The notes: generated from the sequence alone by a model not told the origin. 64,000 bases of DNA from VRUE01 sp963697805 (GCA_963697805.1 CAVOPB010000002.1:124001-188000); one strand, 5' to 3'; positions 32,766-41,485 are shown, counted from the stretch's first letter. Made by a program: numbers and translations.

Positions 32766-33761
32766 CTAGGTGCCCTCGCGGCCCTTCAACTTCAGACGCC
32801 GGCGCTGGTCGGTGATCTTTCCGGCGAGGTCCGTCGTGCGGACGGTCATCAGCGGCCGCAGGGCCTCGTGCGGGGTGATCCGGCCGAGGCGGCGCAGGAT
32901 CGGTTTTGAAAGCTGAGCCCGGAAGGTCTCCGCTTTGCCCGCCGACACCAGTCGCGGGCCTCCGGCGCTGATCCCGACGATCAGGTTGTGGTCCCCCGGC
33001 CGTTTCGAGGCGTGCCCTGGCAGTTTCGGCTTTCCCCGCACCGGCCAGGCGACCTGGCCAAACACCTGGACCTTCGCTTCGGAGCTGACCGTGACGGTGG
33101 CTTCGATCTGCTTCTTCTTGACCTTCATCTCGAATTTGGTCGTGACAGGCGGGCAGGGGAGCTGGGCGGCGGCGCTGCGAGGACACTTGTCCTGGCTTTC
33201 GTCGCCGAAGCCGTCCCCGTCGATGTCGGGCTCGACGACGCCGACGATCGGAACCCTCGCCCGGACCCCGGCGCTGAACTGGTAGGTGGCACCCACTTCG
33301 ACCGAGCCGTTGTAGGCCCAGGTGTGATCGTCGTTGTTGCCGGTGGCGCAGGAGAAGTAGCCGCCGCCGGCGGGAATCGACCCGAAGCGGTCACCCGCCT
33401 TCACGGCGAGCCTGACCTTGAAGGTGTTGGTTCCGAAGGCCGCGGATTCCTCGGCGGTCGCGCTGACGAGCTGAAACTTGCCGCCGCCTTCGACTGCCCG
33501 GAAGACGCCGACTCGGGCGGGTGCCGGGCTCGGGCTCAGCGATTTGATCTTCCAGTTGGTCAGGATCCCTTCGCTCGGCACCGTCAGCGGCAGGGTGCCG
33601 GCGCCCGCCGCGAGGGACTCGGGGACTTCGACGAAGCCTCCCGCCTGGTGTTCGGCTGCGCATTCATTTCCGACTTCGGTCGCCGCAGCCGCGCCCGCCG
33701 GCGCCAGCGGCGCGGCGAGGAGGACGGCGGAGACGAACGCGGCGATCGTGCGACCGGGCAT
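32766..33761 (-). CDS. secreted paralog 2 with TSP3-like calcium motif
   Basis: 331 residues. The signal peptide (1-26, ending GAAAA) leads into ATEVGNECAAEH. The middle has LTNWKIKSLS in place of the ITKWKV of the siblings. The calcium loop reads EPDIDGDGFGDESQDKCPR, with Ser and Arg substitutions. The C-terminal half differs most among the five (TDLAGKITDQRRRLKLKG near the end). It is about 20 bp upstream of paralog 1. TAGGCT is 6 nt before its ATG, though that hexamer includes the previous gene's stop. Function unknown. Confidence 0.72.
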   Translation of the reverse strand: MPGRTIAAFVSAVLLAAPLAPAGAAAATEVGNECAAEHQAGGFVEVPESLAAGAGTLPLTVPSEGILTNWKIKSLSPSPAPARVGVFRAVEGGGKFQLVSATAEESAAFGTNTFKVRLAVKAGDRFGSIPAGGGYFSCATGNNDDHTWAYNGSVEVGATYQFSAGVRARVPIVGVVEPDIDGDGFGDESQDKCPRSAAAQLPCPPVTTKFEMKVKKKQIEATVTVSSEAKVQVFGQVAWPVRGKPKLPGHASKRPGDHNLIVGISAGGPRLVSAGKAETFRAQLSKPILRRLGRITPHEALRPLMTVRTTDLAGKITDQRRRLKLKGREGT

Positions 33762-33770
33762 CCGCCCAGC

Positions 33771-34751
33771 CTAGCTGCCGTTCCGGCCCCTGAGGTCGAC
33801 CGCAAGTTTCACGGTGGACGGACGTCCGGCTAGGTCCATCGAGTGGACGAAGACCTTTGCCCGCAGGGTTTCCCGCGGCGGTGTCCGGTTGAGCCGGCGG
33901 ATGACCGTCTTCGGGAGCGGAATCTTGATCGTTGTCGCCACGCCGCCCGCGACCCACCTGTACTTGGTCGGGCCGAGGCCGATGGTCCGACGTCGGTGGC
34001 TCTGGCCGCCATTCGGCTTGATCCCCCAGCCGGTCTGGCCCCAGGCATAGATTTTCGCCTCCGCCGTGGGCGTGACGTCGACCAAGATCGCGCCTGGCTT
34101 TGCCCGCGCCACCGCGTCAAGGTCCACGAGCGGGCAGCCGCCCTGATACAGGGCGCTCTGGGGGCAGCCGTCCTGGGTTTCGTCGCCGTAGCCGTCGTTG
34201 TCCCGGTCGGGCTCGACGATCGCGACGACCGGGACGCTGACGTGGACTTCGACATGGAAGTGGCGGGTTACCCCGATCGGCCAGTTGCCTTCGACGAGGC
34301 CGGCGGTGTTGCCGGTGACGTGATCGCAGAACAGCGCCCCGTCGGGTCCGGTGAGACCGACGTGCGCGTATTCGGGAGCCGGGACCCGGGCGGCGAATTC
34401 GTTCGTTCCCGGGCCGACGGTCTCGAGCACGCTTTCGCCGACCTTGCTGTCGTCTTCTTCGCCGACCTGGCGGTTGACGATCAGGCGCTGCGCGATCGGC
34501 ACCTGGTCCGGCGGTGCCTGGACCTTCCAGCGGGTGATGACCCCGGCCGGGAAGACGTTCGATTGTGGCGCCAGGGACCCGCCGTTGTAGAGGGCGATCG
34601 CGGTCGAGTTCGGCCTGCTTTCGTTGGCGACGCAGGTGCTGCCGACGACCTGGCTGGCCGAGGCACCGGCGCAGCCGAGGCTGAGGAGGGCGACGACGGC
34701 GACAGCGAGGGCGGCGCCGGTGGTCGAGGGGCGGCAAATGGCCATCGGCAT
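33771..34751 (-). CDS. secreted paralog 3 with TSP3-like calcium motif
   Basis: 326 residues. The signal sequence is longer (about 1-33) and contains Cys27 in LLSLGCAGASAS, so a lipoprotein is possible, though signal peptidase I cleavage after ASA fits better. Then SQVVGSTCVANES, ITRWKVQAPP and the calcium loop EPDRDNDGYGDETQDGCPQ. The C-terminus (VDLRGRNGS) diverges from the shared LKLKG ending. It lies between paralogs 2 and 4 with gaps of 9 and 34 bp. Function unknown. Confidence 0.72.
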   Translation of the reverse strand: MPMAICRPSTTGAALAVAVVALLSLGCAGASASQVVGSTCVANESRPNSTAIALYNGGSLAPQSNVFPAGVITRWKVQAPPDQVPIAQRLIVNRQVGEEDDSKVGESVLETVGPGTNEFAARVPAPEYAHVGLTGPDGALFCDHVTGNTAGLVEGNWPIGVTRHFHVEVHVSVPVVAIVEPDRDNDGYGDETQDGCPQSALYQGGCPLVDLDAVARAKPGAILVDVTPTAEAKIYAWGQTGWGIKPNGGQSHRRRTIGLGPTKYRWVAGGVATTIKIPLPKTVIRRLNRTPPRETLRAKVFVHSMDLAGRPSTVKLAVDLRGRNGS

Positions 34752-34785
34752 TTCAACCCACCGAATCCGGGTTCGATTCGTCGAC

Positions 34786-35766
34786 CTAGCCGGCGCCCTT
34801 CAACTTAAAGCTCGATTTGTCGGTCACGACCCGGCCCGCAACGTCGGTTGCGCTCGCCTGGAGCTTGACCGTGATCGACTTGCCGGCGGGCAGAGCCGCG
34901 ACCGCTGACTTCAGGGGCGCCGGAAAGTTGAGCGTGAAGCGGGTGAGTTTGCCGGGGTCCACGTTCTTGCTCACCCCTTTCAGTTTCGCCTTGGCCGAGG
35001 TCCCGGCGCTCTTCGGAGCCTTCGGAAGCTTCGCCGTTCCGGAGACCGTGACCCGAGTGGTGACACTCGAGGAGACCAGCACCACGGCCTTGTTGCCGCT
35101 CGGCAGGGCGTAGGAGTCGAGAACGATCACCGGGCATGCGGTCTGCAGGGCGGCGGCCTGCGGGCATTTGTCTTGGGTCTCGTCGCCGAAGCCATCGTGG
35201 TCGGCGTCGGGCTCGATCACCGCTGCCAGGGGCACCTGTGCTTCCGGGAGTTCCCCGAAGGTGACCGAACCGCCCACGCCGACGTCTCCGACGACTGCGC
35301 CCATGACGCTTCCTGGGCCGGCTTCGCAGAAGAACTCGTAGCCCGGGAAGGAGGATCCGCCAAATTCGAACGGGGCTCCGTGCATCGCGAGACGTTCGCC
35401 GGCCTGGACAGGCATCCTCACCTCGGCGGTGATCTGGCCCGTGATGACCTGAACGGTCGTCTGGGCGGTAACGGTGTAGCTGTTGCCGCCGCTCGCTCGC
35501 AGCAGCTTCACGTCCTCGGGGATCGAGATCGGCAGCGGCAGCCCGATCTGAACCTTCACCTTGGTGACTATCCCGCTGGTCGGCGCCGTAAGCGGAAGCC
35601 CCGCCGGCGGAGCGGTGAGCGTGGTCAGGGTGTAGGGCGTGGTAAGTGGTTTATTGCCGCTGCAGGTGTCGCCGAATTCCGTCGCGGCCGAGGCGCCGGT
35701 CGGTATGAGCAACGAGGCGGTGAGCGCCGTGGCGACCGCGACCGCGGTCGAGATCCGCTTCATCAT
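34786..35766 (-). CDS. secreted paralog 4 with TSP3-like calcium motif
   Basis: 326 residues. The signal peptide (1-27, ending GASA) precedes ATEFGDTCSGNK. ITKVKVQIGLPLP, a conserved Cys in FFCEAG and the loop EPDADHDGFGDETQDKCPQ follow. The C-terminal beta domain (about 225-326) includes FTLNFPAPLKSAVAALPAGK and SFKLKGAG. ATG 35766 (M-M-K) has GAGAGGAG upstream. It starts 3 bp after the stop of paralog 5, so the two are surely co-transcribed. Function unknown. Confidence 0.75.
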   Translation of the reverse strand: MMKRISTAVAVATALTASLLIPTGASAATEFGDTCSGNKPLTTPYTLTTLTAPPAGLPLTAPTSGIVTKVKVQIGLPLPISIPEDVKLLRASGGNSYTVTAQTTVQVITGQITAEVRMPVQAGERLAMHGAPFEFGGSSFPGYEFFCEAGPGSVMGAVVGDVGVGGSVTFGELPEAQVPLAAVIEPDADHDGFGDETQDKCPQAAALQTACPVIVLDSYALPSGNKAVVLVSSSVTTRVTVSGTAKLPKAPKSAGTSAKAKLKGVSKNVDPGKLTRFTLNFPAPLKSAVAALPAGKSITVKLQASATDVAGRVVTDKSSFKLKGAG

Positions 35767-35769
35767 GCT

Positions 35770-36723
35770 CTACTCCTCTCCCTTCAACTTGAGCTTGAGG
35801 TTGTCGCTGCTGGCCAGGCCCGCGGCGTTCGTCGCCTGGGCCGAGATCTTGAGCTGCAGCGACTGACCGACGTCGAGCTGCTTCAGGCGTTCCTTCAGCG
35901 AGCCCGGGAACTTGAGCTTGAATTTGCCGATCGGGCCCGGTGTGAGCGACTTTGTCGGGGCTTTGAGTTTCGCCTTCCTTCCCTTTCCGAGCTTCACCGT
36001 TCCGGTGACGCTGACGGGCGCCGTTTCGTTGACCGCGACGAGGACCGTCACGGAGTTCTTCCCCGCGAGTGAGACCGCGTCGATCGTGACCGGGGCGCAC
36101 GGGCCCTGGGTCGCGGCCACCTGCGGGCATTTGTCCTGGGTCTCGTCGCCGAAGCCGTCGTGGTCGGCGTCGGGCTCGAGGACGGCCGCCAGGGGCACCC
36201 TAAACGGCACCGAAGGCTGTTCGACGTAGGGGACCGAGCCACCCACCCCGGGTGTGCTGAGCACTATGCCGACCGTCCCGGGGGTGCTTTCGGATTTGCA
36301 GACGATGGTCTCTTCTCCTTCGCCGGATCCGAGAGCGATCCGGTCTCCTGCGGCGACCGGTATCCGCGCATCGAAGGAGTTCTGGCCGCCGAAGGCCCTG
36401 ACCGTGGATTCGCCGAGCACCTGGGCCGACCCGGGCGATCCGGCTGAGACCGGGTGGAGTGCGAGGAGCCGGAGAAGGCCCGAGCCCGGCGTCGGGGAGA
36501 TGTTGACCTTCCACTTCGTGATCACGCCGCTGCTGGGGGCGAAGGTCGGCAGCGGATTCGCGGAATTCGAGCCCTCGAACAGTGGATAGGAGACCGAGAG
36601 TTCGAAGTAGTCCGCGGCGCAGTTATCGCCGAATTCGGTCGCGGCCGAAGCAGACGGTGGCAGGGCCATGGGACCCAGGATCGCGACGGCAGCCGTGGCC
36701 AGCACCCCAACGTACTTTCTCAT
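35770..36723 (-). CDS. secreted paralog 5 with TSP3-like calcium motif, first of array
   Basis: 317 residues, the first gene of the array in transcription order. The signal peptide (1-27, ending SASA) precedes ATEFGDNCAADY, then VITKWKVNISPTP, the loop EPDADHDGFGDETQDKCPQ identical to paralog 4, and FKLKFPGSLKERLKQLDVG near the C-terminus. A GGAGAG Shine-Dalgarno sits before ATG 36723. A 94-bp gap separates it from purL. Paralogs 4 and 5 are the closest pair and probably the youngest duplication. Function unknown; calcium binding is inferred from the loop. Confidence 0.75.
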   Translation of the reverse strand: MRKYVGVLATAAVAILGPMALPPSASAATEFGDNCAADYFELSVSYPLFEGSNSANPLPTFAPSSGVITKWKVNISPTPGSGLLRLLALHPVSAGSPGSAQVLGESTVRAFGGQNSFDARIPVAAGDRIALGSGEGEETIVCKSESTPGTVGIVLSTPGVGGSVPYVEQPSVPFRVPLAAVLEPDADHDGFGDETQDKCPQVAATQGPCAPVTIDAVSLAGKNSVTVLVAVNETAPVSVTGTVKLGKGRKAKLKAPTKSLTPGPIGKFKLKFPGSLKERLKQLDVGQSLQLKISAQATNAAGLASSDNLKLKLKGEE

Positions 36724-36817
36724 TGCACTCTCCGAGACACCTTTGGTCGCAGTCTCTGTGGCGGTCGCCAGCTTATGCCGCGGTCAGGATGTACTTCGAC
36801 CCCGCGGGTCAGAGCCT

Positions 36818-39013
36818 TTAGCCGATGCGCTCGGCGAGGGACGACCAGGTGCGGGTCGCGTCCTGCACCGTGAGAGTCAGATCGGCATCGCCGGCGGAGA
36901 TCGAAATCTCCTTTCCGCCGGTTTCCCCGATCAGAGCCACCGCCACGCTGCTGTGTGCGAATGACTTGAGCTCGGCGCGCGACCCGGTGACGAGGAAGCC
37001 TCCCGTCCCCTCGCCGAACAGCGCCTCCTGTGCCGAGGATCCGCGCTCCAGCAGCGGCGCGAGGTCGACCCGACAGCCGACGCGGCCGCCGATCGCGCAC
37101 TCGGCGAGGGCGCAGGCGAGGCCGCCGTCGCTGATGTCATGGGCGGAGGTGATGCGCCCGGCCCGAACCGCATCGCGGAGAGCCGCACAGGCCGAGGCCA
37201 CGGCGGCGATGTCGGGCTCGGGCAGGCCGATCTCGAGCTCGCCGCGGAGCTTCGTCAGCTCGGACCCCTGCTGCGACGGCGCGAAGGGGCCGAGCAGGGC
37301 GATCGCGTCGCCCTCAGCGGCGAAGGAGCTGCCGGCGGCTAGGGCGGGGTCCGGCAGCTCGCCGACCATGCCGATCACCGGGGTCGGGTAGATCGGGCCC
37401 TCCGGGCCCTCGTTGTAGAGGGAGACGTTGCCGCCGACGACCGGGACGCCGAGAGCCTCGCAGGCCTCGGCGAGGCCGGACACGGAGCGGTCGAGCTGCC
37501 AGGCGCCCGCCGGCTTCTCGGGGTTGCCGAAGTTGAGGCAGTTGGTGACGCCGAGCGGCTCGGCCCCGACGCAGGCCAGGTTCTGGGCGCACTCGAGCAC
37601 CGCCTCGACGGTGCCGGCGTGGGGGTCGCAGGCGACGCGGCGGCCGTTGCCGTCGATCGAGACCGCGATCGCCCCACACGCGGCCTCGGGGATCGCGAGG
37701 ACGGCGGCGTCGGCGGACTCGGGACGCCGCACGGTCCGCGACCCGACGACCGAGTCGTACTGCTCGAAGGCCCAGCGCTTGGAGGCGATGCTCGGGGAGC
37801 CCAGCAGGGCGAGCAGCGTCTCCTCCGCCGAGGCGCCGGCATCGAGCGTCGCCCGGTTGCCGTAGATCCAACCCCCCGGCTCGGCCGGCTCGAGGTCATA
37901 GAGCGGGCAGCCGTCGACGAGCGCCTCGACCGGCATCTCGCCCACCACCTCTTCCCCGCGCAGAACCCGGATCTCGCCGGAATCCGTGACGACCCCGATC
38001 TCGGCCGACCCGGTCTGCCACTTCTCGCAGACCGCGATCACGTCGGCGACCTTCGTCGGCTCGACGACCGCGAGCATCCGCTCCTGCGACTCAGAGACCA
38101 TGATTTCGAACGGCTCCATATCGGCCTCGCGCAGCGGCACCCGGCCGACATCGAGGTCGATCCCGACCCCGCCGGCCGCCGCCATCTCCCCCGCCGAGGA
38201 GGTGAGGCCGGCGGCGCCGAGGTCCTGGAGGGAGACCAGCAGGTCGCGCTCCAGCAGCTCGAGGCAGCACTCGAGCAGCTTCGACTCCTCGAAGGGGTCG
38301 CCGATCTGGACCGTCGGCCGCTTCGCCTCGTCGCCCTCGCCGAGCTCGGCCGATGCGAGGACGGAGGCGCCGCCGATCCCGTCGCGCCCGGTCGAGGCGC
38401 CCATCAGGACGACCGCGTTGCCGACGCCGGCCGCCGCGGCGCGCACCATCTCGTTCTGGCGCGCGATCCCGACGCACATCGCGTTGACGAGGCAGTTGTG
38501 CTCGTAGGGGGCCTCGAAGTAGATCTCGCCGCCGACCGTCGCCACCCCGATCGAGTTGCCGTAGTGGCCGATGCCGCGCACCGCCCCGTCGAGCAGGAAC
38601 CGCGAGCGCTCGGAGTCGAGCTCGCCGAAGCGGAGGCTGTCGAGGATCGCGATCGGCCTGGCGCCGAGCGCGAAGACGTCGCGGAGGATGCCGCCGACCC
38701 CCGTCGCCGCCCCCTCGAACGGTTCGACCGCGCTCGGGTGGTTGTGGGACTCGACCTTGAAGGCGATCGCCTGGCCGTTGCCGACGTCGACCGCGCCGGC
38801 GTTCTCGCCGGGTCCCATCACCACCCGCTCGCCTTCGGTCGGCAGCCGCCGCAGCAGCTTGCGCGAGTGCTTGTAGGCGCAGTGCTCGGACCAGAGCAGG
38901 CTGAACATCGCCAGCTCGACGTCGTTCGGCTCGCGCCCGAGCTTCTCGACGATCAGCTCGAACTCGGAGTCGGTCAGCCCGAGCTCGCGGTGGGGCGCAG
39001 ACTGCTGAATCAA
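36818..39013 (-). CDS. purL: phosphoribosylformylglycinamidine synthase, PurL subunit
   Basis: 731 residues, the small form that works as a complex with PurS and PurQ. It converts FGAR to FGAM using ATP and ammonia. The signature HNHPSAVEPFEGAATGVGG and catalytic His region MWSEHC-type (LLWSEHCAYKHSR) are present, followed by QDLGAAGLTSSAGEMAA and the second AIRS-like half with CLNFGNPEKP and SAHDISDGGLACALAE. The TTG start (39013) overlaps by 4 nt the stop of the repeat-borne micro-ORF. The N-terminus MIQQSAPHRELGLTD fits the family. Confidence 0.95.
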   Translation of the reverse strand: MIQQSAPHRELGLTDSEFELIVEKLGREPNDVELAMFSLLWSEHCAYKHSRKLLRRLPTEGERVVMGPGENAGAVDVGNGQAIAFKVESHNHPSAVEPFEGAATGVGGILRDVFALGARPIAILDSLRFGELDSERSRFLLDGAVRGIGHYGNSIGVATVGGEIYFEAPYEHNCLVNAMCVGIARQNEMVRAAAAGVGNAVVLMGASTGRDGIGGASVLASAELGEGDEAKRPTVQIGDPFEESKLLECCLELLERDLLVSLQDLGAAGLTSSAGEMAAAGGVGIDLDVGRVPLREADMEPFEIMVSESQERMLAVVEPTKVADVIAVCEKWQTGSAEIGVVTDSGEIRVLRGEEVVGEMPVEALVDGCPLYDLEPAEPGGWIYGNRATLDAGASAEETLLALLGSPSIASKRWAFEQYDSVVGSRTVRRPESADAAVLAIPEAACGAIAVSIDGNGRRVACDPHAGTVEAVLECAQNLACVGAEPLGVTNCLNFGNPEKPAGAWQLDRSVSGLAEACEALGVPVVGGNVSLYNEGPEGPIYPTPVIGMVGELPDPALAAGSSFAAEGDAIALLGPFAPSQQGSELTKLRGELEIGLPEPDIAAVASACAALRDAVRAGRITSAHDISDGGLACALAECAIGGRVGCRVDLAPLLERGSSAQEALFGEGTGGFLVTGSRAELKSFAHSSVAVALIGETGGKEISISAGDADLTLTVQDATRTWSSLAERIG

Positions 39014-39093
39014 CCGCCGCCTCCTCTGCTCTCGCTCGCGCCAGAAGAAGCAGAGATGGACTGGCGCTCGCGTCCGGGGGCGGCGGGTGTCAT
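39010..39093 (-). CDS. 27-codon micro-ORF bridging purQ and purL
   Basis: ATG 39093 overlaps the purQ stop (ATGA), and its TGA overlaps the TTG of purL (TTGA), giving continuous coupling through the repeat copy at 39014-39086. The peptide is Ser/Gly-rich, begins MTPAAPGRERQS and ends in four glycines. The arrangement repeats that of lipB-lipA at 13.8 kb. A functional peptide is doubtful; coupling is the likelier role. Confidence 0.4.
   Translation of the reverse strand: MTPAAPGRERQSISASSGASESRGGGG
39014..39086 (+). repeat. structured interspersed repeat, complete copy C
   Basis: Outer stem CCGCCGCC/GGCGGCGG (8 bp), inner stem GCGCCAG/CTGGCGC (7 bp), loop AAGAAGCAGAGATGGA (39045-39060). The left arm TCCTCTGCTCTCGCTC matches copy B, and the right arm TCGCGTCCGGG matches copies D and E. 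Both stems are perfect but differ from copy B. It fills the purQ-purL gap. Confidence 0.8.
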
Positions 39094-39719
39094 ACCAGCG
39101 CTTCCGCGACCCGGGAAAAGACCGTCAACCCATCCTCGGATCCGGTCAGGGGGTCGACGGCGTGCTCGGGGTGCGGCATCAGGCCGAGGACGTTGCCGGC
39201 CTCGTTGGTGACGCCGGCGATGTCGCGGGATGAGCCGTTCGGGTTCTGTCCGGGTGCGTAGCGGTAGGCGACCTGCCCCCGCGCCTCGATCTCATCGAGC
39301 ATCTCCTTCGGCGCCCAGTAGCGGCCCTCGCCGTGCTTGACCGGGATCGAGAGGCGGGCGTCGTCGGCGTCGATCAGCTCGACCTGGCGGCAGAGGAAGC
39401 GCAGCTCCTCGTTTCGCAGCAGCGCTCCTGGCAGCAGCCCCGCCTCGCAGAGGACCTGGAATCCGTTGCAGATCCCGAGTACCGGGCCGCCGCCGGCCGC
39501 GAACTCGGCCACCGCCTCCATCGCCGGCGAGAACCGCGCGATCGCCCCCGCCCGCAGGTAGTCGCCGTAGGAGAAGCCGCCGGGGACGACGACCGCGTCG
39601 ACACCTCCGAGGTCGCGCTCTTCGTGCCAGAGGAGCCTCGCCTCGCCGGCGAGGGAGCAGGCGCGCACGGCGTCCCGCTCATCGCAGGAGCCGGGGAACT
39701 GGAGCACACCCCAGAGCAT
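39090..39719 (-). CDS. purQ: phosphoribosylformylglycinamidine synthase, PurQ glutaminase
   Basis: A 209-residue class I glutamine amidotransferase that supplies ammonia to PurL. The nucleophile is in GICNGFQVLCEAG and the His-Glu pair is in MPHPEHAVDP. VVPGGFSYGDYLRAGAIA and RNPNGSS-type substrate segments (GQNPNGSSRDIAG) are typical of PurQ. ATG 39719 overlaps the purS stop by 1 nt (TGATG). The stop overlaps the bridging micro-ORF that leads to purL, so the three FGAM synthase subunits are made from one transcript. Confidence 0.95.
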   Translation of the reverse strand: MLWGVLQFPGSCDERDAVRACSLAGEARLLWHEERDLGGVDAVVVPGGFSYGDYLRAGAIARFSPAMEAVAEFAAGGGPVLGICNGFQVLCEAGLLPGALLRNEELRFLCRQVELIDADDARLSIPVKHGEGRYWAPKEMLDEIEARGQVAYRYAPGQNPNGSSRDIAGVTNEAGNVLGLMPHPEHAVDPLTGSEDGLTVFSRVAEALV

Positions 39720-39949
39720 CAGGCGCCGTCGATGCTCTCGATCTCGAAATCCTCGATCAGCGGGTTGGCGAGCAGCTTCGAGCAGAGCTCCGAGAGCCGC
39801 TCGGGGTCCTCCGCCTCGAGCTCGACCATGCGCCCGACCCGGACGTGCTCGATCCCCTCGAAGCCGAGCGCCGGGAGCGCCCGCTCGACCGCCTTCCCCT
39901 GCGGGTCGAGGATCCCCTCCTTCGGCCTGATCAGGACGCGCGCCTTCAC
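39719..39949 (-). CDS. purS: phosphoribosylformylglycinamidine synthase, PurS subunit
   Basis: A 76-residue small subunit needed to join PurL and PurQ. KARVLIRPKEGILDPQGKAVERAL at the start and VGRMVELEAED later are typical of PurS. GTG 39949 has no Shine-Dalgarno but lies 6 nt after TAGATT, so the purSQL mRNA is probably leaderless. It is divergent from the cupin gene, 50 bp away. Confidence 0.93.
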   Translation of the reverse strand: MKARVLIRPKEGILDPQGKAVERALPALGFEGIEHVRVGRMVELEAEDPERLSELCSKLLANPLIEDFEIESIDGA

Positions 39950-39955
39950 GCCGCC

Positions 39956-39961
39956 AATCTA
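39956..39961 (-). promoter_or_regulatory. -10-like TAGATT, leaderless start of purSQL
   Basis: TAGATT on the minus strand, 6 nt before GTG 39949. Confidence 0.45.
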
Positions 39962-39987
39962 ACGATCCCGTCCCCCGGGTTCGTGAC

Positions 39988-39993
39988 TACGAT
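39988..39993 (+). promoter_or_regulatory. -10-like TACGAT, leaderless start of the cupin gene
   Basis: TACGAT is 6 nt before GTG 40000; no Shine-Dalgarno lies between. Confidence 0.4.
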
Positions 39994-39999
39994 GGGCCG

Positions 40000-40614
40000 G
40001 TGAGCCACCCGACCCCACTCGCGGCGCCGACCGAGCCGATCTCCGCCGGCGACTCGTTGGAGAACCCGGTGACCGGGGAGCGCGGAGTCGTGATCAAGAC
40101 GCCGTGGGAAGGGGAGGATCGCTCGCTGGTCGCGGAGCTTCACGTCCAGCCGGAAGGCGCGGTCGCAGGGGAGCACATCCATCACGATTTGGACGAGCAG
40201 TTCACCGTCGAGGCGGGCAGGATCGGTTTCCGCCTCAACGGACGGGAGTCGGTGGCCGGGCCGGGCGAGGTCGTCGAGATACCGCGCGGGAGCTGGCACG
40301 ACTGGTGGAACGCGGACGATCAGGAGGAGGCCGTGGCACGCGTCGTCGTCTCCGACGGAGCCCGCTTCATGCTGATGATCGAGAACATCTTCGGCCTCGC
40401 CCGCGACGGCCACACCAATGAGAAGGGGATGCCCGATCCCCTCCAGCTTGCGATGTTCGGGACCGAGTTCCGAGACGTGCTCGTGTTCAAACGCCCGCCC
40501 GCCGCGGTCCAGTCGCTCGTCTTCGGCGTGCTGCGGCCGATCGCCAGGGTTCGCGGCTATCGGGGCACCTACCCGCAGTACGGCCGGTCGCTGATCAGAA
40601 CGAGCGCTCGGTGA
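40000..40614 (+). CDS. cupin-domain protein
   Basis: 204 residues with a single cupin barrel (about 35-125). The metal-site residues are in GEHIHHDLDEQFTVEAGRIGF (His, His and Glu of cupin motif 1) and PRGSWHDWWN (His of motif 2). The C-terminal 75 residues (MLMIENIFGLARDG onward) look helical and membrane-associated or lipid-facing, a layout seen in uncharacterised actinobacterial cupins. The metal and substrate are not known. The 3' end overlaps the convergent purC by 20 bp. Confidence 0.8.
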   Translation: MSHPTPLAAPTEPISAGDSLENPVTGERGVVIKTPWEGEDRSLVAELHVQPEGAVAGEHIHHDLDEQFTVEAGRIGFRLNGRESVAGPGEVVEIPRGSWHDWWNADDQEEAVARVVVSDGARFMLMIENIFGLARDGHTNEKGMPDPLQLAMFGTEFRDVLVFKRPPAAVQSLVFGVLRPIARVRGYRGTYPQYGRSLIRTSAR

Positions 40615-41446
40615 TCCGCTCGTAGGCCTCGACGTACTTGGCCCGCGTCTGCTCTGTCACATCGGGCGGCAGCTCCGGCGCCGGCGGCGAGTGGTCCCAC
40701 CCCGCCTCGTCGGCCCAGTCGCGCACGTACTGCTTGTCGAATGAGGGCTGGGTGCTGCCCGGCTGGTAGCGGTCGGCCGGCCAGAAGCGCGAGGAGTCCG
40801 GGGTCAGGACCTCGTCGGCAAGGACGATCTCCGCCCCGGCGTGGCGCCCGAACTCGAACTTGGTGTCGGCGAGGATGATCCCGCGCTCGGCCGCGTGCTC
40901 GGCGCCGCGCGAGTAGACCTCGATCGAGATCCGCCGCAGGTCCTCCATAAGCGCCCGGTCGCCGATGATCTCCGCGGCGCGGTCGAAGTCGATGTTCTCG
41001 TCGTGGTCGCCGATCTCGGCCTTCGTCGCGGGGGTGAAGATCGGCTCCGGCAGCCGGTCGGACTCGAGCAGGTTCGGCGGCAGCTCGATCCCACAGACCG
41101 TGCCGTCGGCCCGGTATTCCTTCCAGCCCGACCCCGAGAGATAGCCGCGGACGACGCACTCGATCGGGTACATCTCCAGGCGCCGGACCCGCATCGCCCG
41201 TTCGGCGACCTCCTCCGGCACGTCGTCGGAGATGAAGTGGTTGGGGACGATCTCGCCGGTCAGCTCGAACCAGAATTCGGAGATCCGGTTCAGCACCTTC
41301 CCCTTGTCGGGGATCGGGGTAGGCATCACGACGTCGTAGATCGAGATCCGGTCGGAGGCGACCATCAGCAGGTCGTCCTCCCACTCGTAGATCTCCCGGA
41401 CCTTCCCCGAGGAGTGCAGTTTCAGGTCTGCGACCGTGACCGACAT
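40595..41446 (-). CDS. purC: SAICAR synthase
   Basis: 283 residues. It ligates aspartate to CAIR using ATP. The N-terminal SSGKVREIYEWEDDLLMVASDRIS and the signatures LEMYPIECVVRGYLSGSGWKEY and LADTKFEFGRHAG are complete. The length is of the longer, yeast-like class rather than the short B. subtilis-like form. ATG 41446 is chosen because it begins the family fold; a longer frame to 41899 covers the divergent P450. It is an isolated pur gene on the same strand as its relatives. The 20-bp overlap of its end with the cupin gene is convergent. Confidence 0.95.
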   Translation of the reverse strand: MSVTVADLKLHSSGKVREIYEWEDDLLMVASDRISIYDVVMPTPIPDKGKVLNRISEFWFELTGEIVPNHFISDDVPEEVAERAMRVRRLEMYPIECVVRGYLSGSGWKEYRADGTVCGIELPPNLLESDRLPEPIFTPATKAEIGDHDENIDFDRAAEIIGDRALMEDLRRISIEVYSRGAEHAAERGIILADTKFEFGRHAGAEIVLADEVLTPDSSRFWPADRYQPGSTQPSFDKQYVRDWADEAGWDHSPPAPELPPDVTEQTRAKYVEAYERITERSF

Positions 41447-41485
41447 CTCGTTCGACTCTATCTGGCTTCTGCGATGCTCTCCCGC

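Noticed and set aside
33768..33773. TAGGCT 6 nt before the ATG of secreted paralog 2 as a promoter
   Set aside because: It includes the TAG stop codon of the preceding paralog, so the match may be accidental; the gene is probably read from upstream.
40841..41485. Extension of the P450 frame back to 40841
   Set aside because: It is antisense to purC; the P450 begins with its proline-rich start at 41486.
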